Origin: Pterobdella sp. o SKG-2022
Taxonomy: Eukaryota; Annelida; Clitellata; Hirudinida; Piscicolidae
Reading direction: 5' to 3'
DNA: 64,000 nucleotides
Assembly (NCBI GenBank): GCA_964035795.1
Contig: OZ038323.1
Coordinates: forward strand, 3,739,381-3,803,380
Positions 34,998 through 48,346 of this stretch are shown piece by piece (the stretch's first letter is position 1; every line of letters begins with the position of its first letter). The position numbers and the translations under genes are program-made. The notes beneath the pieces were generated by a model that searched no databases, was not told the origin of the DNA, and worked only from the letters and a program-made list of their open reading frames with translations.

Positions 34998-37900
34998 ATG
35001 TCTGAAGAAAAAGAAAATGGAGAGAAGGTGGCGGTTAAGTTTGTCACAAAACTGCCAAAGTAAATAAATTACATGTTTTTTATTGAATTTAAGTTACATC
35101 AAACTATGTTATGTATATTTTACACTTTGTAGGTTTTCATTACCAGACATTCCCATAGACATCCCTGTCTGTGTAGATGCAAAACAGCTCAACACGATGG
35201 TCAACCAGTTGCTTTATCCTGGTTATCAATTTGATCTGTATACATAAAAACCCTCTAAAATGTTTCACATCTTATAATTTTACTTGAAAATATATTTTAA
35301 TTTATAAAAATTCAAAGATTTTCTTTTCATGTTTTATTGATAATTTTAGATAAATCTTCTGAGAATTACATCTCATTTGACTTTCTTATTGGTGGTGAGC
35401 TGCTAAGGGTAACTTTGAAGGAGTATATGGAAGAAAAGGGACTTGGGGTAAGTGTTGCAGCAATATTTTAACATTATGAACTAGTGTTCATTATATTATA
35501 TAAGCTCATATAAAGCATTATTCAATTTTTTTTATGACCTTAAAACTTAGTCAATCATGTGGTTCTTTATCCTATTAGTAGCCATACAATTTTCTTCTAC
35601 ACCAGTTTCATCTCTTAATATGAAATATATCATTCACCAACCCTGAAAACAGGAGCAAATAGAGGTTGAGTATGTGGAGAAACTTCCACCCCCTGATGTG
35701 GGAGAGTGGATGGAACATGATGATTGGATCTCTTCCATCAAGACTCTTGACTCACAAAAGTAATAGTAATAGTTATTTGTCATATGGACTTAACATGGCA
35801 TATATATATCACGATAATAATAACTATGCAATAAAGTTTGATTACACTTCATGTGTTTTTAAAAATGAAATCTTTTGATAGGAAATAGCAACATCATCTC
35901 ATTTTATCAATGAAATCTACTATTATTCTGACCTAAAATAGTAATAACACATAATCAAGGCTTTATACTACAGTAAAATCTATGAAATAGATTTTTAACA
36001 TTGTTAATGCCAGCTTATGTGGTGAAACTTATAACTAACCCCACACTCCAACCCAGCATCATCTCAGCCTCTTATGATGGAGCAATACGATTATGGACAG
36101 ATAAAGGCAAGTTGGTGCATCATTTTCAGGCTCACACCACTGATCTTTGTGCCATCAAAGGAGTCTCGTGGCTTTCAGGTGAGTGTTCATTTTTATGCTA
36201 ACTTGATAGGGATGTACATGATGGATAGCAATGGTGGAGTTATTGAATAATGTGTCAAATTAAAGGTTATTTATATTGATGATAGAATCATAGATATCAA
36301 CTATATTAGATACATGGTGGTAAAAATAATTGAATGTTAATACACAAATTTCAAAATTTATAATAATGATTAATAATTTTTTTAGTCAAATATTCAAAAT
36401 CTCAACTACTCAGAATCAAGCAGTGAAGAAAAGAGGTTTGTAACATGCTCTGATGATGGTACAGCTGTCATATGGAAGATTGATACTGATGAAGGGAAGG
36501 TGAGTCTTGGGGATTTTTATTTTATGGGAAGTAAAAATAGAAAGATAGCATTGCATTATCACACACACTAGATAGGTTCATAAATAAATTGAGAAATCAA
36601 TTCATATAGCCTTTGGGGCAACTTGATCATTTGCAAAAAGTTCATTTCAAGTCATCTTAGTTATATAAATAGTTGTCAATATCGTCGAGATTATCATCTC
36701 AAAACATTTAACCCTATATTAAACAATAAACCACATAAACTTCAGACCCACGTGGTAAAAGAAGGAGTATGTCCAATGCCCGAGTTGAGTGAGACATCAC
36801 TCCATGCTATGAAGCCCAAAAGAGTGCAGTGTGTGGCTGCCTCTCCAGATCTCTCCCTTGTGAGTGTTGGGGTGGGATGGTGATTGTGTGTGGTGTGATG
36901 TGATGGTGGTTGTAAGTGATGTGTCTTTGGTAATGTGTGGTGTGTTGGTAGCTGTTTGTACTTATGGTTAGTTTGTTGTTTCAACTATTTTTGTTTAGTT
37001 GTTTGATATGGGTAGTTGTAGGGAGTTTTATAATAATAATGAATCTGGTCATCAGACCTGTTCAGTTTTCATGTTCTAATCATTTGATTTATTTATTTTG
37101 TTTTTGTATGTTGTTAAAATGTCTTTTTTTTTTGTTTAAACGGAAATTAAATTTTTAATTCCAATTACCTATTAAATGAATCATTTCAAACCTCAAGTTT
37201 GCAACTGGTTCAATGGATTGTGTCATCAACATATGGTCTTCAGGTAGTTCAGTTCACCTTGCCATTGTTTTAGTTTGTAAATTTATCGATGTTTGTGGTA
37301 TCGTTTATCTTGTCAATAATCATCCCTTTCTTCATTCATTTCAATCCAATATAATGTTACTCATGATAATTGATATGAAATATAATTCAACAGTTCTGAA
37401 TGAAGTTGATGAAGGAGTGGCTGAGAAGCATGGAAATAAAAGGAGGAAAGTGGAGGAGTCGGCTAGTCTCAGAGTAAGTCAACTATTAATCTTGATGCAT
37501 TTTTTTACTCTAAAGAAAATTTTTTTCAATTTATCAATTATTATGTCAACAATTTTGGACCAAGTCATATGAAAAGGCAGCTATAAGACGATAAACGATA
37601 AAAAAATCTATTTTTGTTAGGTCCTAAATCTTTATCATATAATATCACACACTGATCAAATCATTATATCTCACTTATCTATATTATTTATACCACTTAG
37701 TTACCAGTTCAAAGCATAGACCCATCATCAGTGCCAGGAGAGGAGAAGGACTGTCATCGCAACCAGATCACCTCTGTGTGCTGGCTTGACAATGACAAGG
37801 TGAATATAATGTGATATGAAAATTTTTATGAATATAATATATACAGTATATTATAACGTAATTTTTTTAGTTTTGCTCATTTGATACAATATAACGACTA

Positions 37901-38820
37901 GTATGAGTTTTGCTTTTAATATTATATAACAAAATTAATATCACTTTAACGCTGATGCTGATATATGTCGTATTATTGCAGGTGTTATCATGTTCTCTAG
38001 ACCAGCACTTAAAGGTGTGGGATGCTAAACTAGGCAAAATCACCGCTTCTATAGTAAGTTATTTGAATTAATCTCATTAGTATAATTGTTACTTTTTTCT
38101 GTATAGATGAGAGCTATTGTTATTAGTTTTGAAACAAAACTAAAGGCTCTAATATCAATTCGAGCATTCATTCAATAAAACGTCAGGCCACCAGCAAACC
38201 ACTTTTGTCATTGGCTTATTCAGCGACCAATCAGGCATTTTTAACAGCATCATGTGATCGACACATTCGTATGTACGACCCAAGAATCACATGTAGGTTT
38301 TCATTGTTATCCAGCTCCAAACAATAATCACCAACTAAAATTACACTCAAACACCATCAACCAACAACGACTGCAACCACTCAGCTGGAGGCAACCTGGT
38401 GAAAAGCTCATTCTCTTCACATACTGGGTGGGTTAGTGGACTGTGTTGGTCTCCCGTCAACGACCACCTTTTCATGTCTGTCTCTTATGACTCTCTCGCC
38501 AAACTATGGGATACTAGGAGGTGTGTTGTGTTGGTCGTTTGTAGGCTGATAAGATTGCAACCATGCCTTAATATATTTATTGTTTATAAATTATATTTAT
38601 ATGTTTGAGACTATCAGAAATCTAGTCTTTTTTGACATTATTCAAATCACTTAGTTTTAACGGTATATAACTAATATTAACCATCAACAGCCCCAAAGCT
38701 CCACTCTACGACCTCTGTGGTCACGGAGATCGAATCCTGTGTTGTGATTGGTCGGTAGGCAGTCTAATGTTAAGCGGCGGTGTCGACACGAAAATGAGAA
38801 TGTTTCATTATAAATCATAA
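34998..38820 (+). CDS. WDR12: WDR12 (Ytm1), PeBoW-complex ribosome biogenesis factor
   Basis: Nucleolar WD40 protein that works with PES1 and BOP1 in 60S subunit maturation. Fourteen exons, 470 residues: 34998-35059, 35133-35221, 35350-35447, 35653-35759, 35991-36178, 36414-36499, 36746-36859, 37198-37243, 37394-37473, 37701-37799, 37982-38053, 38187-38292, 38385-38520, 38691-38820. The N-terminal ~100 residues form the ubiquitin-like NLE domain ([13 protein letters not shown], then [16 protein letters not shown]), which in the family binds the Rea1/midasin MIDAS. Then [13 protein letters not shown] leads into WD repeats: [78 protein letters not shown], and a last blade ending [19 protein letters not shown] basic linker ([11 protein letters not shown]) between blades is typical of WDR12. 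It converges on the next gene with a 197-bp gap. Confidence 0.95.
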
Positions 38821-39017
38821 ACTAATTTCATCCATAAATTCACATTTCATCTTTTATTTGTCAACATTTATTTTGTATAGTTCAGTCAGTTTTAAAAATT
38901 TATTTTCAATGAATTCATAGTTTTATATAAAAAATAAAAACACTGTAATGAATATCAGTCGATTATGAGCCTGCATTCTACATATAGCTATGGTTGGTGA
39001 CTTCAATTCAGAGAATT

Positions 39018-40490
39018 TCATTGGTCAGCGGCATCTTTGTTTGGACTGTTTTCTGCTGAATACTTTAGTTTTTTCTTCTTTTTACTCACACCTGATGACT
39101 TGTCTTTACGAATTCTTTTGGCTGTAAACAGATTCAAATGACTTATAAATAACATTATAACGACATAAAGCTTAAAAAATTTATCAAACGACTATATGTC
39201 TTGAAAACGGAAAAACAAAAATGATTGAAGTGCCATACAATAAGATTTAATCTTGCAATGAAGGGAACAAAGAAATCAATAGTAAAAGTGCTACATTCTG
39301 CTCATTTTTTGGTAACTATTTGTTTATTTACACAATAAAACTACCGACTCCAAACTAAAACAAGAAGCAACCGAATACCTTTTTTTTCTGATCTGTGGTA
39401 TGACTCATCATTGGTATCACTCATACTGCTCTCCCCTTCACTTTCCCTTCTCTGGTTCTGAGTCCCTGATGCTATCCTGTTTGGCGTTAAAGTGATGTTT
39501 GTGTATATTTGTATAGGCTTCATTATAAAAAAACTTAGCAAGATGGCTTAAAAAGAGGTATGATCAAAAAAATTCTAAACATTTCAAGATATGAATATAT
39601 ATATACTGAAAGTCAGTCACAGAAGATAAAATATAAGATATTTGATAAAGCTTAAGGATCAGAATAAAACCTCCTAGATGCTATCCTAGAACTGATCCTG
39701 CCCATTCCCATGCACTTTTCCAGGTGAGGTGCAAATCTGGTTGTGAAGGAATTTAAGATTATGATTTGTATTTTTTATTTCATAAAAGCTTGAAATAAAT
39801 TCACTGGTAACAGAAAATTTTTAATTATGTGTAAGTAATAATTCACAAGCAGATATTTCAAAGTTGAAGATATCTGTAGATTGAAGTTATAATAATATGT
39901 GCTTCCTTGATTAGCTTTATAAAGTTGTATGGTATGGATTATTGATCACACCTGGAAGCCACCATGCATCTTTGGCAAGTGGGACATAGGCATTCTGTTT
40001 GCTTCTTGTGGTTTGCTGCTTGTCCAAAGACATCCAATCCTTTTTTGTTCACTATTTCTGTAGGATTTATAATAAAACTTGAACATATTTACATTTTGAA
40101 ACTGAAAAATTATTATTAAATTACTTTTTGGTCTTAAATAAATGTTTCACTAACGGAATTGTTTTTGAGCATCTGCATCAGACTCATCCATTAGGAAATA
40201 CCCCTTCTTGCAAGATCGGTGTATCTCAAAACATAAGCCATATGATACTTCATCTACTAATTCATTCATCCAGCTCTGTAGCACATTGTCCTGGTAATTC
40301 AATAAAAATTGAATTAAATTTTATGACGCTCATTCTATTGTAGTAAATATCTCCTGATTTCAGTTTTGTGACATTTTTATAATTTCTCCATGTCTGTATC
40401 ATGAATTGAATTTGTGAAAAAAGCTATGCCGAAAAAATTGTATTATACCTTTAGACAGTCTTCAAGTTTAATATCTTTCAATGTTGCCAT
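39018..40490 (-). CDS. ATXN7L3: ATXN7L3/Sgf11, SAGA deubiquitinase-module subunit
   Basis: Adaptor of the histone H2B deubiquitinase module (with USP22/Nonstop and ENY2). Six exons, 183 residues, phases consistent: 40449-40490, 40155-40290, 39952-40057, 39671-39736, 39379-39476, 39018-39121. The N-terminal helix region ([20 protein letters not shown], then [11 protein letters not shown]) is the part that packs on ENY2 in known structures. The Sgf11 zinc finger follows: [20 protein letters not shown] supplies C-x2-C and H-x3-C ligands, then [18 protein letters not shown]. The tail is acidic then Lys-rich ([13 protein letters not shown]), like the family NLS region. Shorter than the vertebrate form, near the size of insect Sgf11. 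Start chosen at [14 protein letters not shown]. Confidence 0.93.
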
Positions 40491-41025
40491 TATCCATTTA
40501 CTTAAATCGGGTTTCAAACAAACATTTCTGATTGAAGCTAAATAAAATATTATGTACTATGTTTCAAAAATTTATTTAAAACTTGCAACACTAAATAGTA
40601 AAAATTTTTAAAATCTTTAAAATGCCTGTATAAAAGTAAATTTAGTTTAAAATATAAATTAGTAAGATGGAAATAAAAATTAATTTTGAAGTCCAATTTG
40701 AAATTAAAAGTTTTTTTCATATAATTTTTCTATTTAAAAATATTTTTTATCTAGCTTTTTTTAATTTAACACATCAAATATCTTTACTCAACTAAGCTTA
40801 TGTAATAATTTAAAATAATGTATATTTTGAAAACTTTACATAAATAAGCTTTTTTCATTTTGTATTTAATTTTTTTTTTCACAAAACAACTTCAATAAAT
40901 AATAAATAAATTCACAAATAAATTTTTTAATAACGTGTATAAACAAATAAAGTTATGCGATAATTTTTAAGCATATTTAATATAATAAAAACAAAAAAAT
41001 GAAATAAAAAATTTTTTTTGGTAAA
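40491..41025. other. Divergent intergenic gap
   Basis: Very AT-rich 535 bp between the ATXN7L3-like start and the start of a plus-strand signal-peptide ORF. Nothing else recognised; promoters for both genes are expected here. Confidence 0.5.
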
Positions 41026-41771
41026 ATGAAGATCGGTTATGTTTTGTGGCTTCTTCTATTGCTTTCTGTCAGCGTGGAAGGTATTATTGAAACTGTCCCC
41101 AATTAACTGTATTAATATTTTGTATTAAAAAAAAATTTCAAATAAATTAAAAACAAAAAGTTGTGACCGTTAAATTCAGTTTTTTCATTAAACTTTTAAT
41201 TATATAATAACAACAAATTTTTTATAAAACAATAATAACCATTTATATATAATTACTATCTCATCGCAGAAGAATGCAAAAATCTTCCTGCAATGCAAGA
41301 CTATGGGCCTTTGATATCGGGACCGGTGTTAGACGGTAAATCTTATACAAATATATTTCTAGCGACTATGAGTCTTAATGATTTTGCTCCACAAGGCTTT
41401 ATATAAAATCGATTTGAATCAAACACTTTATCAACTGAATAGTAATACGAAGCTTTTTTTAAGTTGAATTCACATTATCAAGTATACAAAGTTCATTTTC
41501 AAATCGTTTTAGTTTATGTTTTGAGTGTCTCATAATAGATATATTTTTTAACGGAAGCTTTTAGAAGTTTGAAATGGTTTATTCATCGATCTGTATAATA
41601 ATCTGTTTCAATTATTTTGACTAACCTCAACAAATCTTTGCAGAGGATTTTTTGAAGACCAAAATATACAAATTATCCAAAGCAAATAAATGTGATGGAA
41701 ACAAATTTGTTGTAGAAAAAGTTGTCGCCAATCTCACCAACGACCAACATGTTCCGTTTGTACATGCATAA
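41026..41771 (+). CDS. Small secreted protein, unrecognised family
   Basis: Three exons (41026-41080, 41270-41335, 41644-41771) with matching phases give 82 residues. The start MKIGYVLWLLLLLSVSVE is a clear signal peptide. The mature part is small, Lys-rich and has two cysteines (EECKNL and ANKCDGN). No domain recognised. The stop at 41771 could instead be intronic, with a donor at the final VPF|GTACAT and continuation into CCP-like exons downstream; exon phases do not settle this. Confidence 0.45.
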
Positions 41772-42308
41772 CTTGAAAACAAATTTGAAAAAAAAATAAA
41801 AACCAAATAAAAATTAATGTGTCTAAAATCATCCTCATTCTATAAAAAATCAAGATTTTAAAATAGATTCATTACTAACTTTCAATCCTATTTTATCACA
41901 CAAGGTTGTTCTTAGACATGAACTATTGCGACTTGTTTAACGCTTGGATTGGAAACTCGTTCATCTGTCCGAGTCTGTTGCTTTATGCCTAATAATTAAA
42001 AATTCTTCAAAGCATTGTCTTAAATTCAAAAATTTACTGAGTTCTAAACAGTTTTTCATAAGACACAATGCTTTTGTTACTAGTTCAGCACAAGCAAAGC
42101 CGAAAAAATTTTGAGGGATTTTTGTGAAAAACTTACGCAAAAAAAATTCATATAAAGTAATAATACATATCAACATGATAATAATATATGTAAAGCAGCC
42201 TTAAGTCACACCAAAAAAGTGTTCCAATAAACTTACTCCATCATTTAACAAATATTAGTCATTTCTTTCAATAAACGCTTCTTAAAAATGAATATTTAAA
42301 CCAATCAG

Positions 42309-43082
42309 CTTTCAATTGCCCCATCGTTGCAGTTGGCACAGTGAATGGACCGAAGAATTGCTTGAGAGGTAGTGACAATTATTTATGTATAATGCTATAC
42401 GTTATCTTTTAGGTCCATTTTTATGTCTTTTATTTCATACACTCAAATTGAATGCTATGATATTCTATGTCCCTACAAGTTGCACTAGGCGTTAATGAGT
42501 TAAAAAGATTTTTTGAGATTTACTGGATATGCTGAGGTTTTAGTTAGAATGATTTTTGAATATTTTATCAGTTTTCAGTACACCAATTTTTATAATTTAA
42601 AAACTTCAAAATGAAAACGTGTTTAAAGATGAACCATAATGGTTTCAGGTCAGTTGCCACAAAATAGTTCGTGTGAGTCAGATGGTTTTGCCAAAAATTT
42701 GTATGGAATTTGTTTTTGTGAGTTTGACATTTGACGATAATAAAAAAATAATAATTACCTACATAATCATTCATTCAATAGTTATCATGTTTTAATTAGT
42801 AACCTTTAACATCAAACAATTATAACTGCATCAACTATTATAAAATTATTATAAAACTATTGGTGAAAAATAAAATTTAAGATGCAATTGACAGTGAGTG
42901 AATGCTCCCCAAGCGAGTTGAAGTTTAAAAACTCTTATATTGACCGTAAGTCTTTAGGCAGTGAAAAACAGATAAAAAAGCTGAGAATCAAATGCAGGAA
43001 GGGTTATGTGATGAAAAGTGACGTGACTCCCAAAGAAGTTTGTTTAATGGTTGTATTGACATTGAGAATACTTCTGCGTTAA
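42309..43082 (+). CDS. Possible CCP/sushi-like exons of a secreted protein (partial model)
   Basis: Two candidate exons with compatible phase: 42309-42368 (FNCPIVAVGTVNGPKNCLR) and 42895 onward (VSECSPSELKFKNSYIDRK, then IKCRKGYVMKSD). The spacing of cysteines and the K-C-R-K-G-Y string look like complement-control (sushi) modules. The second exon can end at a donor after 43037 or read to the stop at 43080-43082. They may be later exons of the signal-peptide gene at 41026. The call rests on weak motif likeness. Confidence 0.35.
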
Positions 43083-44648
43083 TTTTCAAGTGGTTTTGAT
43101 AATGTTTCACGTATTCAATTCATTATGCACCTATTGGCCTTTAACTGAAAGAATATTTTTTTTTCATATGAATACTTTTGAATGTTTGGTCCAATTAATA
43201 ATATGAATTTGATAGGTTTTTTGTTTCAGAAGAAGATGGACTGAAACTAATTTAGTTTGTGAAGAAGAAATTCTAAGTTTTTATTTTGATTCTCATGTTT
43301 TTAGCCATAAAGTTTTTTATCAAACACATCATATTTTATAAGCGAATCTACCTGAACATTTTATCACTATATAATTGCTTCGAAATTTGATGAATTTATT
43401 TTCTAATGGTCGACTCACTAGTTTTCTAGGTATTTCAATGTTTTCTTCAAATCAATCATTCAACCAACTTAATCATTAATCTGCTTATCCAGTCAAAGTC
43501 TTAAAAGCAAATGTAAAAAATGACATGGGTGAGCAAACTAATATTTTAAATATACTATAATAAATATAGACAATTTTATACTCTTTAGCTCACTTTGAAT
43601 TCAATATAAAAATAAACTTAAGTTTTAAAATAATATTTTCACTTTCGCTATTCACTGGCAATATGAAAATCCAAAATCAAATGTTTTAGAAAAAATGAAA
43701 AAAACTGGATATAGTGAGTGTAACCTCACTTTGTCAACCATAATAATCTTTTTTTACATTCATTATAAATTAACAAAGTGAATGAGTCCATATTTTCAAA
43801 AATGCATTATTAATAGATAAGCCTATAACTTCTAGTATAACCCATATAGTTTTCATCTTTATTATAAAAAAGACAGGATACCTACCAACGAATTTGTGCA
43901 CAAGCACTTTACGCTTACTATAGAAAGCGTGAACTTCCACGAATTTATGCCAAGCTTGCTTAAATTCTTCATAACAATACTCATTATAGAGTTTTATAAT
44001 GCATAAAACTATAATAATTAAATAAAAAAATTTTAATTAATAAAAAATAAATTCTACTAAATAGCTTGGAAAAAATCAGTATCCAAAGTTTTGTTCAACG
44101 ATGCCATTCGTAAAATAATCCTATATTACGGAGTGTGAAAAGAAAGATTGCACTGAAAATAATATAAATGATTTCAATAATACTGATGGTGATGATAACG
44201 ATGATAATAATAATAATAATAATGACGATAATAATATACTAAGCATGACGTTAAAGCCTTAGTGCTAGTTAACAAAGCTGTAACCCTTCCAGGGAACAAA
44301 TCTGAACATTCCTTCCACAAACTCCAATAACCATTTAAGTTACTCATTTCATTTTTCAAAATGATTTTTTTGAGAACCACACACTGACTGTTTTATTAGT
44401 CTGTTACCGTCAGGCTAGGTTCTTAGGATAAGTTTTTTATTATCACAGAAAAGATTCTAGAACCAACACAAACAGCTCAATGATGAAGATAGGGTACGTT
44501 CCTAACCTACACGGGGGAACATGGGGATGAAAAATAAGGATAAACATATTGGGGATGATGATAATGATTATGATGATAATAAAAGAATAATGAGAATAAC
44601 TTCAATAGATACTTGTACTGAACCCTCCATGCAGCCGGATACCCTACA
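43083..44648. other. Gap with no supported gene
   Basis: AT-rich 1.57 kb. It contains a short piece (about 43890-43940) resembling part of the decayed LINE at 50790-51850, and GATAATAATGATGA-type simple repeats near 44185-44235. No exon is supported. Confidence 0.5.
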
Positions 44649-46143
44649 ATGGTTCCCGATAAAGAACTCTTTGGACTTCTGCCCTACTATATCTTCTTTA
44701 CAATGGTCATTGCTGCCCTTGTTGCACTACGCATTCTATATTACTTCTCAAATAAGCTTGCTCTTAGTGAGTTTGAATTGATGTATCTGTTATTAGGTGT
44801 GCGTTGGTCTAAAAAGGATTGTAAATAATTTTCTGTGAAGGAAACAAACACAAAGTAAAAAGCTTTCCAAAAAATGAACTTAAATTACTTGATAATGTAA
44901 GTTCCTTTCACGAAAAGCTTTGTGGTTTAATTTAATAAATACTTTTTGTTTGTTTCCGTCACTGTTTGAATTAGGCTATTCTACGTCCTAATATATTTTT
45001 CGATAATACTTTGATATAATTATTCATAATGGTGTTCTAACGCTTCCAATCTATTTTGATTATTTACTAATGTTTTTTTTTCTAGAAAAAGCTCAAAAAC
45101 AAAAGCAAGAGTTCATCGTTTTCAGGAATAATGAGCTGAAAGATTACTTGAACAATCTTGATGTGAGGATAGTTGATGTTTTAATTAGCTGTATTTCTTA
45201 GTATTTAATATTATTTATTTTTATTTTGTTGAACTACGATATTTAAACCAAGAACTAGCTTTGAATTATTTTCTTAAATTTGTTATCAAAGTTTCATTAT
45301 TTTTTTTTGATCGTTGGAACTCATTTATTTTTTATGTATAATTCTCTCTGTTAATCTACACAAGTTAGTTTTGAACTATGTATGTAAATCTTGCACCATA
45401 CAAGTTTGTTTGACACCATATAAACTCAATTTCAACTCTTCTCCCAGTTAAAGAGGTACAATGATAATGAAGGTCCTACCACAGAAATGAAAGTTACTGA
45501 AAAGGTTGGCAATCTATCTCAAAACCATTTTTAAATCCATAACTAAAAATAAAATTCAATCCCATGAAATGGCGTATTTGGAAATGTTACAGAATTTTTT
45601 GATCATATATTTGTATAGAAAATGTAAAACCATAAAAGCATAAAAATGGCGTAGAATAACCTGAACCATTAGTGAGGGAAACACAAAATATTAATTAACT
45701 TAATACATGAAACTTTTCGTAAAAAAATCTTACAATCAACAATTGATGGCTTGATCACTTGATAATGCTAGATTTTCGAAGTTTCGTGTATTAGGTTAAT
45801 AAATACTCGGTTTCTCTCACATACGAACATAAGTTATTAACTAAACTAAAGAAATAGATTATAAGGTTTAAGAATAATGATTAGACTGAAGTATGAAAGG
45901 TTTGTTGCACCAAATGCCCCTCAGTTGCCATTTTCCCGCTATATAAATAAACTTTATCATTCTTTTAGAGACATCTTATCTTGTATTTTATAATTTTCGT
46001 TATCATTAAAAAATGAGGTTTTTTAAAGATACTTTTATAATGAAAAAACTTGAATCATTATCATCAAAACACTTAAATAGTCTACAGTCAGGCCTAAGAA
46101 CCAGGACATAGTCGGCAAAAAGCATTACGTGAAGAGTACGTGA
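44649..46143 (+). CDS. Small single-pass membrane protein, unrecognised
   Basis: Four exons (44649-44766, 45086-45162, 45448-45504, 46081-46143) with matching phases encode 104 residues. Residues about 10-30 are a hydrophobic helix (LPYYIFFTMVIAALVALRIL) after a short MVPDKELFG start. The rest is charged and hydrophilic: KKAQKQKQEFIVFRNNELKD, YNDNEGPTTEMKV and a basic end VGKKHYVKST. This suggests a tail-exposed type III or small integral membrane protein, possibly of the endoplasmic reticulum. I do not recognise the family. An upstream coding exon is possible, since an acceptor-like ATGCAG precedes the ATG. Confidence 0.55.
44833..44963. mobile_element. Fold-back element, copy 2 (intron)
   Basis: Arms GTGAAGGAAACAAACACAAA on the left and the complementary AATACTTTTTGTTTGTTTCC region on the right, with a centre containing AAGTTCCTTTCACGAAAAGC. 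Same end motif as the copies at 28248, 45671 and 63573. Confidence 0.75.
45671..45821. mobile_element. Fold-back element, copy 3 (intron)
   Basis: Left arm AGTGAGGGAAACACAAAATA; right arm TTAATAAATACTCGGTTTCT then CTCAC. The centre has GTTTCGTGTATTAGG, matching the family core. This is the most diverged copy. Confidence 0.65.
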
Positions 46144-46902
46144 ATTTGTTTGATTATATAGTATTAGTATACATTTTTATATTTTTTATTCACTTTATTT
46201 TATTAAAAATATCTAAAGCTTCACTAATAACTACATGAATCTTTCCTCAGCTTAATTTTCTTATCACATAGTTGATAATTTAGCGCAGTTAATCATTATT
46301 AGTACTACAAATTGTCAAGAGTAATATCATTGATATAATTGAAATATCAGTTAAAGTAAAAATGGTTAATAAGTAAACGGACCTTTTCGATTGAAAATTA
46401 CCTTGATTTTTCAAAGTTAGAGTAGCTTTGTTTATAATGGACTTGATGTTTTTTTAGTACTTTTAGTTTTTGGCCTACTGCTTTAAATATAATTTACACT
46501 TTTATTATCAATTTCATAATTTCTAGCTTTATCATTATTATTTTCAAAGCTATTATTTTAAATTTATCTTTGACAAAACTCATATTAGTATTATTACTTT
46601 AACTAGCATTGTGTATATTATGACTGGGATGTATATTTTGATCACAGGTATTAGTTCTGAACATGAACAGCATTTTGCTTCCGCAAAAGATGACATTTAG
46701 AATTTATTCCTGTTTAAGTAACAATTCTCAAAATTCAACTTTTTTAAATTAATAAAATTGAAAAATATTTATTATCGTAAAATTTAAATGAAAGATTTGA
46801 TGTAATAATTTTAGTTAAACGTTCTACATCATATCAACAAGTAATAAACTAATGTGAAAATCTTCAATAAATATCAGTGCAAAAGTGTTGAGCAAACAAG
46901 CG
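46144..46902. other. Convergent intergenic gap
   Basis: AT-rich 759 bp between the stop of the small membrane protein gene and the stop of the claudin-like gene. No exon or repeat recognised. Confidence 0.5.
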
Positions 46903-48135
46903 TCAATCTTGATGAACCACTGAGTGGCTCGGTTGCTGTGTAGAAGCACATTCATCCATGTAGCCCACATAAGCACTATTGTAATAATCATATAAATCTT
47001 CTTCAAAACGTCCTCTGCTCAGATATTCCAACTCTTCTTTAGTCAATAAATCCATCAAACTACCCTCACTCTTTTGGACCTTTTTCGAGGGTTTTTTATA
47101 AATGCTTTCATCTATGAAGACGATGAATGCTGAAACAAGAGAACATGCAAATGATATGATTCCCATGTAGCAGGAACCATATAGGTCTATGTGCTGTGTG
47201 TAATTCTCCTCAAAAAGAAATGAGGTATCTTGCAGGTATGATATGAAAACATACAATGCCAAGAAATGTTCCACAGCTGAAATAATTGTTCAAAAAATAT
47301 TAATAATTTTAGTTTAAAATATGAAACATAATTAACCAATAGAAAAATAAAAATTTGATAAACTGAGAAATGAAAAATCTAACTGAATTTGAAACCAAAG
47401 CCTCCATTGATTATTTATATCACTGCTGGTGAAAGAAGGAAGTAAAATAACTAAAAAAATTTTAAATATAAAAATAACCTAAAAACCAAAATCTAATAAA
47501 ATTTAGCAGATTTTCAGTTTTTAGTATATTTATTACAAGAATTTTGAAAGCCTTGAGTAGATTCACTAACCTGAAATACCAAGCACACAAGCACAAGTCC
47601 AATGCACAGTAATGCTCATTTTCAAACACTTGCCTTCAATTGAATTAGTTAACATCCCCAATCCTACTATGCTTAATGCAACTCCTATGCACATACAGCC
47701 TTGCACTAAGTGATACCATGCTGCAGAATTAAAAATATATAAAATAAATTTGATAAAATTTTAGCATAGAAAGTTTCAATTAAAAAAAATATTACTTTCA
47801 ACACTTTTTCCAGGAACTAAATTGTCATGAATGGACGAACACTGATCACCGTTGCAAAAGTGCCATAAGCCATAAGTTGCATATCCCAACGAGTCTGATT
47901 TGATACAAGCCCAATATGGCGTAGTTACACTAACTGCACCGCTGAACACACCTAAAATCATTATTTTTGCTGGCGTTGGCAAATGATTCCAACCCCAATT
48001 TGCGGCCTTAGGGATTGAAGGAGGACGGGTTTTTTTCAAAATACCATTCTTTTCGTAATATTTAACTACTTCCGAGGTATTGAAACGATCTTGTATTTGA
48101 GGTGAAAGTTTGGAAGCAGAAGATCGCTTACTCAT
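46903..48135 (-). CDS. Claudin/PMP22-superfamily four-pass membrane protein
   Basis: Three exons (47796-48135, 47571-47720, 46903-47276), 287 residues, phases consistent. A cytosolic N-terminus of about 55 residues precedes TM1 (KIMILGVFSGAVSVTTPYWA). The first extracellular loop has the superfamily signature: W in PYW, then GLWHFCNGDQC (W-GLW-C-C). TM2 is WYHLVQGCMCIGVALSIVGL, TM3 TVHWTCACVLGISGAVEHFL and TM4 YGSCYMGIISFACSLVSAFI. A long acidic, Tyr-rich cytosolic tail ends SHSVVHQD. Likely role: cell contact or channel-associated scaffold at the plasma membrane, inferred from the family. I cannot assign an orthologue. It lies 211 bp downstream of the M6 gene on the same strand. Confidence 0.75.
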
Positions 48136-48346
48136 TTATGCTTTTGTTTTAACCAAATTTCCCCAAGTTTAAAATCTCGATTGTTCTTTGTATTTTAAAT
48201 GATGTTGAGACGCTTTATTAACACAAAATTTCATTTATAAAATTACACAAAGCATTTAAAAATAAAATTGAATAAAAAATAGTTTAGAATATTTAGTTGA
48301 ATAATTGACGAGTTCAAACAAGAATTTTACATAGATTTAATGGCAT

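Noticed and set aside
43890..43940. Possible conserved element shared with about 50840-50885
   Set aside because: The match is short and falls in the decayed LINE, so a retroelement scrap is the simpler explanation.
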